A stretch of 64,000 nucleotides of DNA from Cedecea neteri NBRC 105707 = ATCC 33855 (lineage in GTDB: Bacteria; Pseudomonadota; Gammaproteobacteria; Enterobacterales; Enterobacteriaceae), in contig NZ_BCTL01000004.1 of assembly GCF_001571265.1 (NCBI RefSeq), positions 62,001 to 126,000 on the forward strand, read 5' to 3'. Numbering within the stretch: position 1 is the first letter of the stretch; each line of letters begins with the position of its first letter. This document shows, in pieces, positions 62,126-64,000 of this stretch. The notes under the pieces are model-generated. The model had not been told where the DNA came from. It saw nothing but the letters and a program-made list of their open reading frames with translations, and made no database searches. The translations under genes and the position numbers were made by a program.

Positions 62126-64000
62126 ATGTCCAATAACGGCTCGTCATCGCTGGTGCTTTGGTATAACCAACTCGGCATGAATGATGTAGACAGGGTCGGG
62201 GGCAAAAATGCCTCCCTGGGTGAAATGATTACCAATCTTTCGGGTATGGGCGTTTCCGTCCCGAACGGTTTTGCCACTACCGCCGAGGCGTTTAACCTGT
62301 TTCTCGACCAGAGCGGCGTGAACCAGCGTATTTACGAGCTGCTGGATAAAACCGACATTGACGATGTGAGCGAACTGGCGAAAGCCGGGGCGCAGATTCG
62401 CCAGTGGATTATTGACACGCCTTTCCAGCCTGAGCTGGAGCATGCCATTCGTGAAGCGTACCAAACGCTCTCTGCCGATGATGCCGAAGCGTCCTTTGCG
62501 GTGCGCTCTTCCGCCACCGCAGAAGACATGCCGGATGCTTCCTTTGCCGGGCAACAAGAAACCTTCCTCAACGTGCAGGGCTATGATGCCGTGCTGGTGG
62601 CGGTGAAACACGTTTTCGCCTCGCTGTTTAACGACCGCGCTATCTCCTACCGCGTGCATCAGGGCTACGACCATCGCGGTGTGGCGCTCTCTGCTGGCGT
62701 ACAGCGCATGGTGCGCTCCGACCTGGCTTCTTCCGGGGTCATGTTCTCCATCGATACCGAATCCGGTTTCGATCAGGTGGTGTTTATCACCGCCGCGTGG
62801 GGCCTGGGTGAAATGGTGGTGCAGGGTGCCGTGAACCCGGATGAATTCTACGTGCACAAACCAACGCTTGCAGCGGGTAATCCGGCCATCGTTCGCCGTA
62901 CCATGGGATCGAAAAAAATCCGCATGGTGTACGCTCCGACGCAGGAACACGGCAAACAGGTGCGGATTGAAGACGTGCCGGAAGCCGACCGCGACCGTTT
63001 CTGTATTACCCAGGAAGAAATTCAGGAGCTGGCTAAGCAGGCGGTACAAATCGAAAAACATTATGGCCGCCCGATGGATATCGAGTGGGCTAAAGACGGG
63101 CACACCGGCAAGCTGTTTATCGTTCAGGCTCGCCCGGAAACCGTGCGTTCTCAGGGCCAGGTCATGGAGCGCTACCAGCTGCATGCTCAGGGGCAGATCG
63201 TGGCGGAAGGCCGCGCGATTGGTCACCGCATCGGCGCAGGCCCGGTAAAAGTGATTCACGACATCAGCGAAATGAACCGCATTCAGCCGGGCGACGTGCT
63301 GGTCACCGACATGACCGATCCTGACTGGGAACCGATCATGAAAAAAGCGGCGGCGATTGTTACCAACCGCGGTGGACGCACCTGTCACGCGGCAATCATC
63401 GCCCGTGAGCTTGGCATCCCGGCCGTTGTGGGCTGCGGCGACGCAACCGAGCGCATGAAAGACGGCCAGAACGTCACCGTATCCTGCGCCGAAGGCGACA
63501 CCGGCTACGTTTACGCTGAAATCCTCGATTTTACCGTGAAAAGTTCCACGGTTGACGCCATGCCGGATCTGCCGCTGAAAATCATGATGAACGTCGGTAA
63601 CCCGGATCGGGCGTTTGACTTCGCCTGCCTGCCGAACGAAGGCGTTGGCCTGGCGCGTCTGGAATTTATCATCAACCGTATGATTGGCGTGCACCCGCGC
63701 GCGCTGCTGGAGTTCGATCAGCAGGAGCCCGCGCTGCAGGCTGAAATCCGCACGATGATGAAAGGCTATGACGATCCGGTTGAGTTCTACGTGGGCCGTT
63801 TGACCGAAGGGATCGCAACGCTGGGCGCGGCGTTCTGGCCGAAGCGCGTTATCGTGCGTCTTTCCGACTTCAAATCTAACGAATACGCCAACCTCGTGGG
63901 CGGCGAGCGTTATGAGCCGGAAGAAGAGAACCCAATGCTGGGCTTCCGTGGTGCCGGTCGTTATGTGGCGGACAGCTTCCGCGATTGCTTCGCGCTGGAA
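62126..64000 (+). CDS. ppsA: Phosphoenolpyruvate synthase (partial, 3' end outside window)
   Basis: Gluconeogenic enzyme making PEP, AMP and Pi from pyruvate, ATP and water. 625 codons of about 792 are present. The N-terminal ATP-grasp-type domain has [12 protein letters not shown] and [26 protein letters not shown]. The phosphohistidine domain is [25 protein letters not shown], with the catalytic His; the adjacent Thr is the PpsR target. The TIM-barrel PEP domain begins before the window ends. Confidence 0.98.
   Translation, partial: MSNNGSSSLVLWYNQLGMNDVDRVGGKNASLGEMITNLSGMGVSVPNGFATTAEAFNLFLDQSGVNQRIYELLDKTDIDDVSELAKAGAQIRQWIIDTPFQPELEHAIREAYQTLSADDAEASFAVRSSATAEDMPDASFAGQQETFLNVQGYDAVLVAVKHVFASLFNDRAISYRVHQGYDHRGVALSAGVQRMVRSDLASSGVMFSIDTESGFDQVVFITAAWGLGEMVVQGAVNPDEFYVHKPTLAAGNPAIVRRTMGSKKIRMVYAPTQEHGKQVRIEDVPEADRDRFCITQEEIQELAKQAVQIEKHYGRPMDIEWAKDGHTGKLFIVQARPETVRSQGQVMERYQLHAQGQIVAEGRAIGHRIGAGPVKVIHDISEMNRIQPGDVLVTDMTDPDWEPIMKKAAAIVTNRGGRTCHAAIIARELGIPAVVGCGDATERMKDGQNVTVSCAEGDTGYVYAEILDFTVKSSTVDAMPDLPLKIMMNVGNPDRAFDFACLPNEGVGLARLEFIINRMIGVHPRALLEFDQQEPALQAEIRTMMKGYDDPVEFYVGRLTEGIATLGAAFWPKRVIVRLSDFKSNEYANLVGGERYEPEEENPMLGFRGAGRYVADSFRDCFALE

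Noticed and set aside
62144-63694. 516-codon minus-strand open frame
   Set aside because: Antisense to ppsA; no start signals or recognisable family.

Overview
The window is a stretch of enterobacterial chromosome. Almost every gene has a close counterpart, in nearly the same order, in the Escherichia coli K-12 interval that runs from ansA/sppA to ppsA. High coding density, Shine-Dalgarno starts, an AUU-initiated infC, the pheM leader peptide, the thrS operator and sites resembling LexA, Fur, TrpR, Cra and sigma-54 elements all fit the Enterobacteriaceae. It is not E. coli or Salmonella. It carries a complete hmuRSTUV haem operon where K-12 keeps only hemP (ydiE), a class A acid phosphatase beside selD, a HutH-family ammonia-lyase beside ves, a MarR-GNAT fusion beside btuC and a LacI-type regulator beside ydiV. 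The K-12 genes gdhA, ynjI, ydjY, katE and the chb operon are missing from their usual places. The sequence alone does not fix the genus; a Klebsiella/Enterobacter/Cedecea-like genome is a reasonable guess.

Layout. 1-4.5 kb: ansA (partial), sppA, ydjA, phoC-type phosphatase. 4.7-9.6 kb: selD-topB-ynjH, nudG, ynjA-ynjF. 9.7-17.3 kb: ynjE, the ynjBCD ABC transporter, two TVP38/TMEM64 membrane paralogues flanking an oppositely oriented ohr gene, xthA. 17.8-23.8 kb: the astCADBE arginine-catabolic operon behind a sigma-54-type promoter. 24-31 kb: spy, ves, hutH, SOS-box-bearing cho, yddG, nadE, osmE, cedA. 31-38 kb: tcyP, SOS-box-bearing ydjM, hxpB, yniB, yniA, ydiZ, pfkB, ydiY. 38-46 kb: a small unknown gene, then thrS-infC-rpmI-rplT and pheM-pheS-pheT-ihfA. 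46-53.7 kb: MarR-GNAT fusion, btuC-btuE-btuD, nlpC, LacI-type regulator, ydiV, selO. 53.7-64 kb: hemP-hmuRSTUV, aroH, ppsR and divergent ppsA (partial).

How the genes work together. The ast operon turns arginine into glutamate and succinate with release of ammonia, and its sigma-54 promoter suits nitrogen-limited induction. The nearby hutH sits behind a TGTA-N2-TACA operator of the kind HutC binds, and ves, just upstream, belongs to the HutD family. Arginine and histidine nitrogen scavenging therefore lie within 10 kb of each other. The haem operon has a Fur box upstream of hemP. ppsR and ppsA are divergent, and a site matching the Cra consensus lies in front of ppsA. The thrS and pheST clusters carry their classical autoregulatory signals intact.

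No CRISPR array, prophage, insertion sequence, rRNA or tRNA was seen. No gene cluster here looks like a wholly new system. The most unusual parts are the ves/hutH pair with its operator, the duplicated TVP38 genes around ohr, the MarR-GNAT gene with its palindrome, a four-cysteine small protein, and several long imperfect palindromes in intergenic DNA.
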